Below, piece by piece: positions 6,973 to 16,146 of a stretch of 64,000 nt of DNA. Each line of letters starts with the position of its first letter. Positions within the stretch are counted from its first letter, which is position 1. This DNA comes from Cytophagaceae bacterium (GTDB lineage Bacteria; Bacteroidota; Bacteroidia; Cytophagales; Flexibacteraceae), in assembly GCA_947458545.1 (NCBI GenBank), contig CANGYH010000007.1, positions 62,001-126,000 of the forward strand, written 5' to 3'. Made by a program: the position numbers and the translations under genes. The notes beneath the pieces were generated by a model, which worked only from the letters and a program-made list of their open reading frames with translations, was not told the origin of the DNA and did not search any database.

Positions 6973-9546
6973 CTAGGGCTGTACGCCAACGACGGCTTTG
7001 CGCTGCGGCAGCGTCTGGCTGGGGTGGAAAAACTCTGCCAGCACGATGTACAGCCCCGGCCCGGCTGAGGTGCCGGCGTCGGTGCGGCCATCCCACACGG
7101 CCGAGAAGGTGCCCGCCAACGCAGGCTGCGGGGCCAGCCGACGGATGAGGTTGCCTGCCTGGTCGAAGATGCTCAGCCGGCCGAGTGTGCCGTTGGGCAG
7201 GCCTGAGGCGGCCAAGGTGGTAAAGTCTTGCCAGCCATCGGCATTTGGGCTGAAGGCAGAGGGCTCGGCCTGCAGCCCCGGGCCTGTAGGCGAGCTGCCC
7301 TCAGTGCTTTGGCTGTTGCGGTAGCCGGGCGTGGCGGCCGGGCGGGCCCCGGAGCTTTGCCAGTTGCCTTCGGCGGCGGTGGGCTGCCGGGCCGACACAC
7401 GCTCCAGGCTTACGCCCTCCGTAGGCAATCCGGGGGTATGAAGCGCAGGACCGTAGGCCAGGGCATCTATCTGGGCACCGGTGGAGTTCACCAAGGCCAG
7501 GCGTCCGCCAGCAGCCTCTAGCGGCGGCAGGCGCAGGGCCAGGTAGGCCTCGGGCACGGCACGGGGGTAGGCCTGGGCTATGTTTCGGCGCTCGCGGGCC
7601 AGCCAGCGGTAGCCGCCGGGCTCTAGGGGCGGGGTAGCAGTGGGCAGCCAGGCGGTGTCGGCCCAAGGGTCTCGCAGGCTGGCAAGGCCAAGCCCGGCCA
7701 GATGTACCCAGCGTGCGGAGGGGTTGTGTATCTCTACAAAGGGCAGGCCGCCGGGTCTGGGGTCAAAAAGCACCTCGTTGAGCACAAGCCGCCCGCTATC
7801 AGCCGCCACGGGCTGGCGCATCAGCAGCGCAGAGGGACGGCTGGCTCCGCCGCAGCCCACAGCCCCGCTAAGCATAAGCCGGTAGGCCAGGCCTGAGTCT
7901 GGCGCGGGGCTGCCTGCATACACCAATTGGCTGTCTGCCCACATCAGGGCCCCGCCGGGCAGGGGTGGGTCTATGGCCAAGGCAGTGCCTGCCAGGTCAG
8001 CCCCGGGCTGCAGGGGCGGCGCCAGGTAAAGGCGTAAACCCAGGCCAGGCACCCATACGGCGGCGCTAAGCTTGGGGGCCTGGGTAGTATCCGTAGCCCA
8101 GTCGTAGCCGGAGGGCTGGCCAGGCGTGCCGCCCAAGGCTGCCCGGCTCGGATACCAACCGCCATTGGGCAGGCAATCGGGCCCACGCTCTAAGGCAAGG
8201 GCGCGCAGGTCTGCCAGGGTGGGCCAGGCTTCGGGCGAGTAGGCCAGGCTGTCGGCCGTTTGCCCAAACAGACGCAGCCTGAGGCGGTCGCCCTCGTCGT
8301 TTAGGCTGGGCAAGAGGGCTGCTGCTGCGTTGCCCACTACCCCGGCGGCCTGCAGGGCTGCCATCCCCGCGGCAGAGGTATAGACTCGATACGCCCCCGC
8401 CGCCAGCGAATCGGGCGGCAGGGTGCGGCGCATCAGGCTTGCATCTTCTAACTCGGCAGCCTCTAGCCAGACGGCATGCCCGGCCGGGTTGTACAACTCT
8501 ATGTACTCTGGCAGCGGGGGCTGGTCTTGCGGGTTGCCCGTGGCCACCTTCACCTCCGTCAGCGCCAGCCTTTTGGCCTCCGGCAGGCAGCGGCAGGCAA
8601 ACGTTTGGGGCGGCACAGGGCCGCCCAGGCTATCTACCCAACCCGTGGTGCGCACCGTAAACCTGAAGGCACTGTCTGGCCCTAGCACGCCCGTAGCGTT
8701 GCGCAGCCGCGCCATGTATCGGCCATCGGGCTGGCGGGCAAAGGGCGAGGCCAGCGCCCCGGGGGCACCGTCCACTTCTGCCCAGGGCCCGTTGCCGGGG
8801 CGCACGCCGGGGGCCGGGGTAGCATAGAGCCTGCGCCCGGCACAGGCTAACCGCAATAGCCTGGCGTCTGGATTGGGCGGGGCGGCCGGCCCAGGCCAGA
8901 TGCGTAGATCGTCCCAATGCCAATAGTAGCGCAGAAAGCTGGTGGTGCACCCAGCCTCTAGCCCCACGTAGCTGCCCGCCAGCCGGGCCGTGTCGGCCAC
9001 TGAACCCAAGAGCCGATAGCCCGTAGCGGCCGTGTCTGCCCAGCAGCGCCAGGTGCCGTCGTGCCCGCGCGAGATTTGGATGCGCGTCAGAAACGGCCGG
9101 GCAAATTGCTCTTCCCCAAAGGTGGCCACCAGCCTGCGGCGGCCTTGCAATACGCGGTAGAGGTCTAGCCCGTCGCGGTCGCCGCTCTGGCCTACCGAGA
9201 GTTGCCAGCCCGTATAGGCACCGCCGAGGCCGGGGCCGTCTGCCGCCAGCACATAGCGGGCATAGTTGGCCTGGCTAGGCGCCAGGCCGCACCAAAGGGT
9301 AAGCTCCCACCGGGCAGAGTCTTGCAAGGCCAGCGGTGTAGCCAGCCATGCCTGGCCCGGCCCCCGGGCCGTGAGGTGGAGCCAGCCGTTAGAGGCTTCA
9401 AAATCAGCTAAACTACCTTGCCAGGGCGGGTTTTGGGTAAGGTCTGCTGCAGAGAAGGTGGCCTCTAGCGATTGAGCCCATGCACCCTGCCCCAGCCGGC
9501 TGGCCAGCAGCATACACACCCATCCAAAACTTAGCAGCCGCCGCAA
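6973..9546 (-). CDS. Secreted lamin-tail-domain protein with FlgD-like C-terminus
   Basis: Large surface protein. Two lamin-tail domains are visible: LTEVKVATGNPQDQPPLPEY with IELYNP, and RLVLNEVLFDPRPGGLPFVE with IHNP. The C-terminus is a FlgD-like Ig domain beginning FSPNADGWQDF and including LSIFDQAGNLIRRL and WDGRTDAG, a common terminal domain in type IX secreted proteins. The N-terminal 300 residues look like a concanavalin-type beta sandwich. The frame extends to 9822 but would overlap the divergent cupin gene; the TTG at 9546 gives a good signal peptide (MRRLLSFGWVCMLLAS, cut at AWAQ), with an ATG at 9513 as the alternative. Function at the surface is unknown. Confidence 0.8.
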   Translation of the reverse strand: MRRLLSFGWVCMLLASRLGQGAWAQSLEATFSAADLTQNPPWQGSLADFEASNGWLHLTARGPGQAWLATPLALQDSARWELTLWCGLAPSQANYARYVLAADGPGLGGAYTGWQLSVGQSGDRDGLDLYRVLQGRRRLVATFGEEQFARPFLTRIQISRGHDGTWRCWADTAATGYRLLGSVADTARLAGSYVGLEAGCTTSFLRYYWHWDDLRIWPGPAAPPNPDARLLRLACAGRRLYATPAPGVRPGNGPWAEVDGAPGALASPFARQPDGRYMARLRNATGVLGPDSAFRFTVRTTGWVDSLGGPVPPQTFACRCLPEAKRLALTEVKVATGNPQDQPPLPEYIELYNPAGHAVWLEAAELEDASLMRRTLPPDSLAAGAYRVYTSAAGMAALQAAGVVGNAAAALLPSLNDEGDRLRLRLFGQTADSLAYSPEAWPTLADLRALALERGPDCLPNGGWYPSRAALGGTPGQPSGYDWATDTTQAPKLSAAVWVPGLGLRLYLAPPLQPGADLAGTALAIDPPLPGGALMWADSQLVYAGSPAPDSGLAYRLMLSGAVGCGGASRPSALLMRQPVAADSGRLVLNEVLFDPRPGGLPFVEIHNPSARWVHLAGLGLASLRDPWADTAWLPTATPPLEPGGYRWLARERRNIAQAYPRAVPEAYLALRLPPLEAAGGRLALVNSTGAQIDALAYGPALHTPGLPTEGVSLERVSARQPTAAEGNWQSSGARPAATPGYRNSQSTEGSSPTGPGLQAEPSAFSPNADGWQDFTTLAASGLPNGTLGRLSIFDQAGNLIRRLAPQPALAGTFSAVWDGRTDAGTSAGPGLYIVLAEFFHPSQTLPQRKAVVGVQP

Positions 9547-9736
9547 ACGATAATCTGTCTGTGTACAAGAGAGAACTGCGCCAAAATAGGCAGGCGTGGG
9601 TGATAATTGCTTTATCCTTGCCAGCCTTTTTGAGGAAGCCCTGCGGTAGGCATGTAGCGGGTTGCCCCTCTTTGGCGGCCAGACCGCAATCAGCGGTTTA
9701 CCTTCAACCCTCAACCGCAATAGCTCTAATGCCCCC

Positions 9737-10111
9737 ATGCCATACCGCCTGCTGACCGAACCCTTCCGCGTACCCACCACCGATGGCAAACGTATAGACG
9801 AACACGTAGGCCTGGCCGCCACCGGCGAGCCCGCCTTGAGCGTAGCCTATATGGAAGCGCCTCCCCATTGGGCAGAGCCTTTCCAGCGGCCGGCCTTCAG
9901 CGAGGTTACCCTGCTGGTGGAGGGCCGCAAACAAATCGAGATAGACGAAGATGGCCGCATAGAGGCCGTGACGCTATGGCCCGGGCAAAGCATCGTCGTC
10001 GGGCCCGGCACGCGGGTGCGGTACAGCAACCCGTTTGCAGAGCCCAACCGCTACGTGGCCGTCTGCTGGCCTGCTTTTGCCATAGACAAGGCAGGCAGAG
10101 AAGAGGTCTAG
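9737..10111 (+). CDS. Cupin-domain protein
   Basis: A 124-aa single-domain cupin. Strand patterns VTLLVEGRKQIEIDEDG and LWPGQSIVVGPGTRVRYSNP match the two cupin motifs, but the metal-binding histidines of motif 1 are not evident, so it may not bind metal in the standard way. It resembles EutQ-like small cupins. The ATG at 9737 is preferred over one at 9662, because the upstream part shows no domain and overlaps the probable promoter of the divergent lamin-tail gene. Substrate unknown. Confidence 0.75.
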   Translation: MPYRLLTEPFRVPTTDGKRIDEHVGLAATGEPALSVAYMEAPPHWAEPFQRPAFSEVTLLVEGRKQIEIDEDGRIEAVTLWPGQSIVVGPGTRVRYSNPFAEPNRYVAVCWPAFAIDKAGREEV

Positions 10112-10126
10112 AAGTACCGCGCTCGG

Positions 10127-10807
10127 TTACTCTCTGCCCTTGCCCAGCGGCACGATGACACCCACAAAGCCCGAGTTCACAAACTCATCGAAGTGGTTGG
10201 GAGCAATGGCCGAGCTCTCTACCAGATAAACATCCAGATGTTGATGGGCAAAGCCAGCTTTTATCCACACCTTACCCGCCTGGTAGGCCAGGTAAAACTC
10301 TGAGTTGAGCAGGCCTTGGTCTCGCCAGCCGCCGCCCAGCAGCGAGAGGTTGTCGGGCCTGATGGTGGTGCGCGCCAAAGGGCCAGGCCCGCGCATGGGC
10401 TGCGCCATGGCCGAGGGCCCCACCGTGCCGCCTACCAGATCTATATTAAACCCTACAGCCAGCTTAGGCACCACGCGGTACTCGGCCGACAGGATGACCG
10501 CCAGATTGGCGTGCAGCGTAGGGTCGGCGTTCAGGCTGAGTTTCTCGCCGGTACTCTCCTCGGGCTGGTGCTGGTAGAAGGTGCGGTTACCACTGTGCAC
10601 CACCGTGGTGCGCAAGCCCGTGCCGAGGCTCAGATTTTTGGCAAAGGGCAGGCTCCAGGTAAGGCGGTAGCCCGCCGAGCCCCAGACCAGCTTTTGGCCT
10701 GCGCCGATGCTGCCCAGCGCATCGCGGCGCATCTGGGCCTGGGCCTTGGGGGCGGCCGCCAACGTCAGCAGGAGCATTCCGAGCGCGCATAGAAGAGACT
10801 TTGTCAT
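10127..10807 (-). CDS. Outer membrane beta-barrel protein, unknown role
   Basis: A 226-aa protein with a clear signal peptide (residues 1-24, cut at KAQAQ). The rest alternates polar and hydrophobic residues as in an 8- to 10-strand barrel (for example AGYRLTWSLPFAKNLSLGTG, LHANLAVILSAEYRVVPKL, FVGVIVPLG). No named family recognised. It converges with the cupin gene 15 nt away, with no obvious terminator between. Confidence 0.7.
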   Translation of the reverse strand: MTKSLLCALGMLLLTLAAAPKAQAQMRRDALGSIGAGQKLVWGSAGYRLTWSLPFAKNLSLGTGLRTTVVHSGNRTFYQHQPEESTGEKLSLNADPTLHANLAVILSAEYRVVPKLAVGFNIDLVGGTVGPSAMAQPMRGPGPLARTTIRPDNLSLLGGGWRDQGLLNSEFYLAYQAGKVWIKAGFAHQHLDVYLVESSAIAPNHFDEFVNSGFVGVIVPLGKGRE

Positions 10808-10863
10808 AATCGGGTTTTATCTAGGGGTTTGGGCGCAATTTAGCGTGCCAGAGATAGGCCTGC

Positions 10864-11505
10864 CTACGGCGCGGCTTGCCGCCGGGTTGGCCTCCCCTGC
10901 AGCCGCCGGGCCAGCCAATGGGTAGCCAGGGCAGTGCCTGCGCCCAGGGCGGCCCCGGCCAATACGTCGCTGGGGTAGTGGACGCCCATGTGGAGGCGGC
11001 TATAGCCTACGGCCGTGGCCCAGCCATAGGCAGGCACGGCCACGTACCACCTTGGGCAGGCCAGCGTTAGGGAGGTGGCAAACTGAAACGCCACACCCGT
11101 ATGCCCGCTGGGCAAGCTGGATGTCTGCGGATGGTAAAAGGGTTGCAGGTCTGGGTAAGTTTCGTAAGGGCGTGGCCGGTTGATGGCCAGCTTGAGCCCG
11201 TAGTTCAGCACCCGCTCGGCGGCAAAGGCACTGGCTGCCGTCCAGGCCTGGCGGCGCTCTGGCGGCCCGCCCCATACATAGGCCGCCCCCAGGCCAGCCA
11301 ACGTGCCGCCGGCCGCCAGAGGCCCAGCCGAGGCAGATACAAACCGGGCGGGGCCATCTAGCCTGGTGTTGCGGTGCACGTTGGCCTGCCGCAGCCAGGC
11401 AATGTCTGCATTTTGGCCAAGGGCCAGCGGAGGGCTAAGCAAGGTTAGCCAAAAAAGCAGGCGAAAAAGTGGGGCAGGCGCAGACAGCATAAAGGAGCTA
11501 CGCAA
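10864..11505 (-). CDS. PAP2-family membrane phosphatase
   Basis: Type 2 phosphatidic acid phosphatase superfamily, 213 aa. All three catalytic motifs are present: K105-x6-R112-P113, P132-S133-G134-H135, and S169-R170-x5-H176-x3-D180. A signal peptide or first membrane segment covers residues 9-30 and further membrane segments surround the motifs. Members dephosphorylate lipid phosphates such as undecaprenyl diphosphate or phosphatidate; which one cannot be told here. The annotated start is a TTG; an in-frame ATG lies at 11490. Confidence 0.88.
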   Translation of the reverse strand: MRSSFMLSAPAPLFRLLFWLTLLSPPLALGQNADIAWLRQANVHRNTRLDGPARFVSASAGPLAAGGTLAGLGAAYVWGGPPERRQAWTAASAFAAERVLNYGLKLAINRPRPYETYPDLQPFYHPQTSSLPSGHTGVAFQFATSLTLACPRWYVAVPAYGWATAVGYSRLHMGVHYPSDVLAGAALGAGTALATHWLARRLQGRPTRRQAAP

Positions 11506-11577
11506 GGTAACCGTACAAAGCTGCCTGGCAAGCCCAAAATCGGTCGTTTATATAGACCGTTTTGCTTGCAACCAGCC

Positions 11578-11607
11578 TTGCCGGATGTGCTGCCTGGCCT
11601 ACCTTTG
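11578..11607 (+). promoter_or_regulatory. Bacteroidota-type promoter
   Basis: TTG (11578-11580), 19-nt spacer, TACCTTTG (11600-11607). It lies 68 nt upstream of the ATG of the four-helix-bundle gene. Confidence 0.6.
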
Positions 11608-11675
11608 TCGGTGCGGAGGTAGGCACAGCCGGGCCTTCTGCCGGCAGGTGCGTTATCCTCCGCGTACCTAAAACT

Positions 11676-12023
11676 ATGTATGCTTCTCCGATGAACCCTT
11701 CTCTGGCCAGCCGGGTCGAGGCCTTCTCTGCGCACCTTACGCAGATGGTAGATGGCCTGCCCGAAAGCCGCCAGGCCCTTTTGCCTACGCGGCAGGCCTA
11801 CTTCAGCACACAGGCTATGGCCGAGCATGTGGCCCGCGCCGCCTCTGCCCGCTCCGTAAGCAGCTACCGAGCCGCGCTAGACCACGCCCTGCTAGAGGTA
11901 CGCGAGGCCAACCATTGGCTCGCTGCCCTCATAGACGGCCAGCCCGAGACGGCCCGCCTCTGCACGCCCCTTCACGACGAGGCCGCCGCCCTGGCCGAGC
12001 TGCTGGTGGACGAGGCGTATTAG
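11676..12023 (+). CDS. Four-helix-bundle protein (S23/IVP-like)
   Basis: A small helical protein of 115 aa. The central block ASARSVSSYRAALDHALLEV followed by REANHWLAALIDG matches the pattern of the four-helix-bundle family related to 23S rRNA intervening-sequence proteins, in which a Ser/Arg-rich turn precedes a helix ending E.NYWL. These proteins are widespread in Bacteroidota and their function is mostly unknown. The ATG at 11676 is used; another in-frame ATG at 11691 is equally possible. Confidence 0.65.
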   Translation: MYASPMNPSLASRVEAFSAHLTQMVDGLPESRQALLPTRQAYFSTQAMAEHVARAASARSVSSYRAALDHALLEVREANHWLAALIDGQPETARLCTPLHDEAAALAELLVDEAY

Positions 12024-12041
12024 GTTGTCGCTTTAGCAGGT

Positions 12042-13322
12042 TCAGACCAGCTCTACCCGCACCTTCTTCACCTGCCGGGCAGACGACGACAGCACCGTAA
12101 GCTGCAGCGGGCCTGCGGCTACGCTCTGGCCTTGGCGAGGCATTTGCCCGGCCGCCTCTAGCAGCAAACCTGCCAGGGTCTCGGCCGTGCCGCGGATGGG
12201 GTCTAGCTGTGCGGCATCCAGGCCGATGGCCCGGCATAGGTCGTTGACGGCCGTGCGGCCCTCGGCCTCCCACACGCCAGTGCGCACCTGCGTCCAGGTA
12301 GGGCGGGCCAGCTCGTCAAACTCGTCGCGGATGTCGCCGACGATCTCTTCCAGCACATCCTCAAGGGTAGCAAGGCCGCGCAGGCCACCGTACTCGTCTA
12401 CCACCAGGGCAAGGTGGGTCTTGTTGGTCTGAAACTCGCGCAGCAGCTCGTCTATGGGCTTTTGCTCGGGCACAAACAGCGGCGAGCGTAGCAGCGTCTG
12501 CCAGGCAAAATCGTCTTCTTGCTGGATGTGGGGCAGCAAATCTTTCACAAACAGCACGCCTACGACCTCATCTTCTTTGCTGCCCACCACGGGCAGGCGC
12601 GAGAAGCCCACTTTGTTGATGCGGTCCATCACCTCGTGGAAGGTGGCCGATAGCGGCAGCGTCTCCATGTCCACGCGGGGGGTCATCACCTGCCGGGTGG
12701 GTATGCTAGAGAACCGGGCGATGGAGCGCAGCAGCTCGCGCTCGTCGGCAGGGCCGGTTTCTTCTTCTGTATCTTCTGCATCGGCATCGGCGGTTTCTTC
12801 GGCCGTGGTGGCGCTGGGTAGGCGGCGGCTCATGTTACCGGCCAGGCGTAGCAGCGGGGCCACCACGGGGCCCAGCAACTGGTGGGCCACCAGCACCCAA
12901 AAGCCCGCCCGGGCCAGAATCTCTTGCTGCCAATGGGGTGCCAGGCGGTAGGGCAGCCCAAACCCCAGCACGGCCGAGGCCAAGGCCACCCCTGCGGCCC
13001 ACGGCCACACACCCGCTCCGTCTGCCACCAGGGCCAGGCTCCAGAGCAGGGCCAGGCTGGTGGCAAACAGCGTTTGCAACAGCAACAGCGTAGCCAGCAG
13101 GCGGCGCTGGTCTTGATGCAGGTATGCAATCTGCTGGCCTGCAAACTCTTGCCGTGCGCGCAGCAGCCCCACCTCCGTCGGCGAGAGCATAAACAGCGCA
13201 GAGCGCACCAGCCCTGTCCAGAAGAGCAGGGCCAGCAAGAGTATGGTGCCGCCCGCCAAGGGGGCTAGGTGTGCGTAAGGCAATGCGTATGAGGTTGGCA
13301 CAGGTGGGGGTTGCCAGGGCAA
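12042..13322 (-). CDS. gldE: GldE-like CBS-domain transporter-associated protein
   Basis: A CorC/HlyC-type protein of 426 aa. Four hydrophobic segments form an N-terminal CNNM-like membrane domain (about 20-180). An acidic linker follows, then two CBS domains (VMTPRVDMETLPLSATFHEV and the block around LLREFQTNKTHLALVVDEYG). A CorC/HlyC C-terminal domain ends VKKVRVELV. Family members handle divalent cations; in Flavobacterium johnsoniae the GldE paralogue supports gliding lipoprotein function. The gene lies just downstream of ssb on the same strand, the conserved ssb-gldE arrangement of Bacteroidota. The start is uncertain: the TTG at 13322 or an internal GTG (13301). Confidence 0.82.
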   Translation of the reverse strand: MPWQPPPVPTSYALPYAHLAPLAGGTILLLALLFWTGLVRSALFMLSPTEVGLLRARQEFAGQQIAYLHQDQRRLLATLLLLQTLFATSLALLWSLALVADGAGVWPWAAGVALASAVLGFGLPYRLAPHWQQEILARAGFWVLVAHQLLGPVVAPLLRLAGNMSRRLPSATTAEETADADAEDTEEETGPADERELLRSIARFSSIPTRQVMTPRVDMETLPLSATFHEVMDRINKVGFSRLPVVGSKEDEVVGVLFVKDLLPHIQQEDDFAWQTLLRSPLFVPEQKPIDELLREFQTNKTHLALVVDEYGGLRGLATLEDVLEEIVGDIRDEFDELARPTWTQVRTGVWEAEGRTAVNDLCRAIGLDAAQLDPIRGTAETLAGLLLEAAGQMPRQGQSVAAGPLQLTVLSSSARQVKKVRVELV

Positions 13323-13438
13323 TTATACGCCCTAACGCCGGGCTTGGGCTATGCCCAAATACAACAAAGCCCCCGGGGCCGCAGGGCCCCAGAGGCATTT
13401 GGCGTGGCAGGCTTTGGTGTAGCCAGGCCTGGTTTGGT

Positions 13439-13888
13439 TTAGAAGGGCAGATCCTCGTCTGCGGCAGCGGCGGCACCTGCCGGGCGGATAGGCTCTGGCG
13501 CAGCGGCAGGCTCTGCGGCACGGTAGGCACCCTGGCCGCCGGCCGGGGCCATCTGGCCCTCGCCTGCGCCGGGGCGGCTGCCCAGCAGTTGGAAGTCGGC
13601 CACCGTCACCTCCAAAGCATAACCGGCCGTGCCGTCAGACTTGGTGTAATCGCGTACCTGCAGGCGGCCTTCTACAAAGAGCTGCTCGCCTTTACGGACG
13701 TATTGCATGGCCGTCTCGCCCTGCTTGTTCCAGAAAGAGAGGCGGTACCAGTTTGTGCCATCCTCTTGGCCGCGCTTGTTGGTATTGACGGCAAGCGAAG
13801 TCTCTACCACGGTCAGAGAGCCGGCCTGTTTTTGTTGAGGATCTTGGCCTACGCGGCCAATGAGTGTGATGCGAGCGTAGTTTGCCAT
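13439..13888 (-). CDS. ssb: Single-stranded DNA-binding protein
   Basis: A typical bacterial SSB of 149 aa. An OB-fold covers about residues 1-108, with the family signatures NYARITLIGRVGQDPQ, FWNKQGETAMQYVRKGEQLF and VEGRLQVRDY. An Ala/Pro/Gly-rich linker follows and ends in the acidic tip DEDLPF, which recruits replication and repair proteins. It coats single-stranded DNA during replication, repair and recombination. The gldE-like gene follows on the same strand after 116 nt. Confidence 0.96.
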   Translation of the reverse strand: MANYARITLIGRVGQDPQQKQAGSLTVVETSLAVNTNKRGQEDGTNWYRLSFWNKQGETAMQYVRKGEQLFVEGRLQVRDYTKSDGTAGYALEVTVADFQLLGSRPGAGEGQMAPAGGQGAYRAAEPAAAPEPIRPAGAAAAADEDLPF

Positions 13889-14079
13889 AATGCAGGTATT
13901 AAATAATAGAGACGATGACCGTCTGTTGGGTTGAATGGTGGGCTAGGCCGGTAGGGGCTCTGCAAAGGGCAGCGCACCTGGCCCGCCAAGGGTTAACACC
14001 GTAGCCGCCCCGAAGGTGCACCCAAGCCCGGCATTGAGCCAAACCCAGACCGTAATACGCGCAATGCTGTTGCGCAGAT

Positions 14080-15438
14080 TTACTCGGCTATGGTGAGGCG
14101 AAGTTGCAAACCACCATCGCCATTAGCTGGCGGTGTACTCAGCAGGTAGAGGCCCGGTGCCAGGCCTACCGTGTTGAAGCGGAGCCCTGCGCCTTGTGAG
14201 GTTGGCCAAATGCGGCTTTGCCGGCCGTCTGCGGTAGTTATGTACCAGGGGCGGTTTGCCTCTGAGGCGGGCAGAGGTAGCAGGGTGTAGCCTTGCGCCG
14301 GGTTGGGCTGCAGGCGCAGTTTGCCAGCGGCCAGGCCTTGTTGCAAGGCCGTAGGGTCTGCCACGCGGATGTAGTCGCGCTCCAGCGTGTCGGCAGAGAG
14401 GCCGCCCGAGGTGGCACGCAGGCCGATGGAGTAGCTGCCCGGCGCCGTAAACGCAATAACCGGGTTGGTGCTGCCCGCCGAGGTGCCACTGGCAAAGCGC
14501 CAGCCCGTCAGCGGCTCTACAGACCATTGGTAGCTGTTGGGCCCGCCAGCGCCGGGTGGCGTCAGGTTAACAAAGAAGGTAGAGTCGCCCACCGTCAGGT
14601 TGCGGCGGGGCGATACGAAGGCAGGCAGCGGTGCCGAGGGCACCAGGTTGCGGTAACGGTCTCGGTATTGCACGCCGGTGACGGTCTCGCGGTTTTGGGG
14701 CGTGAGGCCGATGGACAGCTCCATGACGGGAATCTTCTGCCCCGGAGCCAGCCATATGATGGTGCGCGTAACGCTCGGAAAGGCAATCGGGATGGGTAGT
14801 TGCGGGCTGATGATGGAGTCTATCCGCCGCTCGGTAACGCGGACCATCAGGGCCTGGAAGGTGCCGTTGGGCGTGGTGATGCTGCCCCAGCCCACCACGC
14901 GGTTGGTCCGCGTGCCCCGCTGGATGAGCGACCCCTGCCCCGCCACACTAAACGCCACGCGGAATGTGGTCGAGTCCACATCCCCAAACTGCAGCGGAAA
15001 GCTGTAGAGCTCGTCTGGATCGGTGTAGTTGGCCGGCAGCGGCAGGCCCGTAAACTCTACCGAGCGGCCGACGACAGAAAATGAGCTGCTGTTGCGGCGG
15101 AAGTAGTTGTAAACGTTTTGCACCGATATGGGGCCAAGGCCGATGGAGTCTGCCACCTTAGAGCCGTATGCCTGGAATCCGAAGGTGAGCACAAAGAGTG
15201 GGTTGATGCTGGCCACAGGCTGATACCGAGCCACGGCCTGCCGGGTGGGTACCAGTGTGCCATAGTCCCACGTTTGGCCCGGGCCCACCTGTGTAGGCAC
15301 GGGTATGCCTACTGGCGATGCCACCGAGTAGCGCAGCGTATCGTTGGCCACGGGCATGTCTGCCTGGGTGATGGTGATCTGGGCTTGGGCTGCGGTAGCC
15401 AATGCCAGCGCCGTCAGCAAAGCGTAGAGGTTTTTCAT
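14080..15438 (-). CDS. Secreted PKD-domain protein with T9SS sorting tail
   Basis: A 452-aa secreted protein. The signal peptide covers residues 1-19 (cut after AAQAQ). The N-terminal 270 residues are beta-rich and of unknown fold. A PKD-like domain follows (NSYQWSVEPLTGWRF to GSYSIGLRATSGG). The C-terminal 75 residues are a type A sorting domain with RLQPNPAQGYTLL, VGLAPGLYLL and a terminal LRLTIAE. This predicts export by type IX secretion and surface attachment. No enzymatic motif was found. Confidence 0.78.
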   Translation of the reverse strand: MKNLYALLTALALATAAQAQITITQADMPVANDTLRYSVASPVGIPVPTQVGPGQTWDYGTLVPTRQAVARYQPVASINPLFVLTFGFQAYGSKVADSIGLGPISVQNVYNYFRRNSSSFSVVGRSVEFTGLPLPANYTDPDELYSFPLQFGDVDSTTFRVAFSVAGQGSLIQRGTRTNRVVGWGSITTPNGTFQALMVRVTERRIDSIISPQLPIPIAFPSVTRTIIWLAPGQKIPVMELSIGLTPQNRETVTGVQYRDRYRNLVPSAPLPAFVSPRRNLTVGDSTFFVNLTPPGAGGPNSYQWSVEPLTGWRFASGTSAGSTNPVIAFTAPGSYSIGLRATSGGLSADTLERDYIRVADPTALQQGLAAGKLRLQPNPAQGYTLLPLPASEANRPWYITTADGRQSRIWPTSQGAGLRFNTVGLAPGLYLLSTPPANGDGGLQLRLTIAE

Positions 15439-15519
15439 AGAGGTGTTGGGCAGGCGTCAGAAAGGTGCAAGGTACCAAACACCGGCCATAAGCGCAGGCG
15501 GCGGCCCTACCGTATGGTC

Positions 15520-16143
15520 TTATTTACGGCCAAAATCGGCCGGGTTTTCTCCCCAAAAATCGGTCTCCCACTTCAGCACCGGGTTAGGATAGCTGTTTTG
15601 GGCCAACCAGGCGTCGGCGCGCTCCAGCAGGTCGAACAGGGCTTGGTTCTGGGCCGTAGGCTCCAGCTTCGAGCCGTGCTTCTTTTTCTTGAGCCAGGCC
15701 AGCGCCGTGCGGCTGTCTGAGTAGATGGGGATGGCCAGCCCATGCTTCTGGCAATAGGCCAGTGCGTGTACCAGTGCCAGATACTCGCCCACGTTGTTGG
15801 TGCCCTCTGCAAACGGCCCTTGGTGGAAAAGGCGCTGCCGCCCCTCTATCTGCACCCCTTGGTACTCCATTTTGCCTGTTTGCATATTGCAGGCCGCATC
15901 TACAGCCATGGCCCCGGGCAGGGGCTGGCCCACACTGGCCTTGGTGGGCTTTGGGCCCTTGGCCTGCCCCTGCTGCAGGGCACGGGGCCCCAGCTTGTAG
16001 GCCGCTTCGGCCTCGGCGCGGGTGGGGTAGCTTTTGTAGAGGGCTCCGCCCATACCCTCTACCTGGGCCTGGCAGGCGGGCCAACTCTCGTAGATGCCTG
16101 GTGTGCGCCCCTTCCAGACGACGTAAAACTTGGGAGCAGGCAT
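15520..16143 (-). CDS. rnhA: Ribonuclease HI with viroplasmin domain
   Basis: Cleaves the RNA strand of RNA-DNA hybrids. The N-terminal viroplasmin (caulimovirus-type) hybrid-binding domain covers residues 1-50 (KFYVVWKGRTPGIYESW). A linker leads to the type 1 RNase H domain (about 75-207). Catalytic residues are intact: D82 (VDAAC), E120 (NNVGEYLALVHAL), D143 (YSDSRTALAW) and D203 in the final PADFGRK. The 207-aa length and layout are usual for Bacteroidota. It starts 3 nt after the stop of the LdcA-like gene, so the two form an operon. Confidence 0.93.
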   Translation of the reverse strand: MPAPKFYVVWKGRTPGIYESWPACQAQVEGMGGALYKSYPTRAEAEAAYKLGPRALQQGQAKGPKPTKASVGQPLPGAMAVDAACNMQTGKMEYQGVQIEGRQRLFHQGPFAEGTNNVGEYLALVHALAYCQKHGLAIPIYSDSRTALAWLKKKKHGSKLEPTAQNQALFDLLERADAWLAQNSYPNPVLKWETDFWGENPADFGRK

Positions 16144-16146
16144 AGG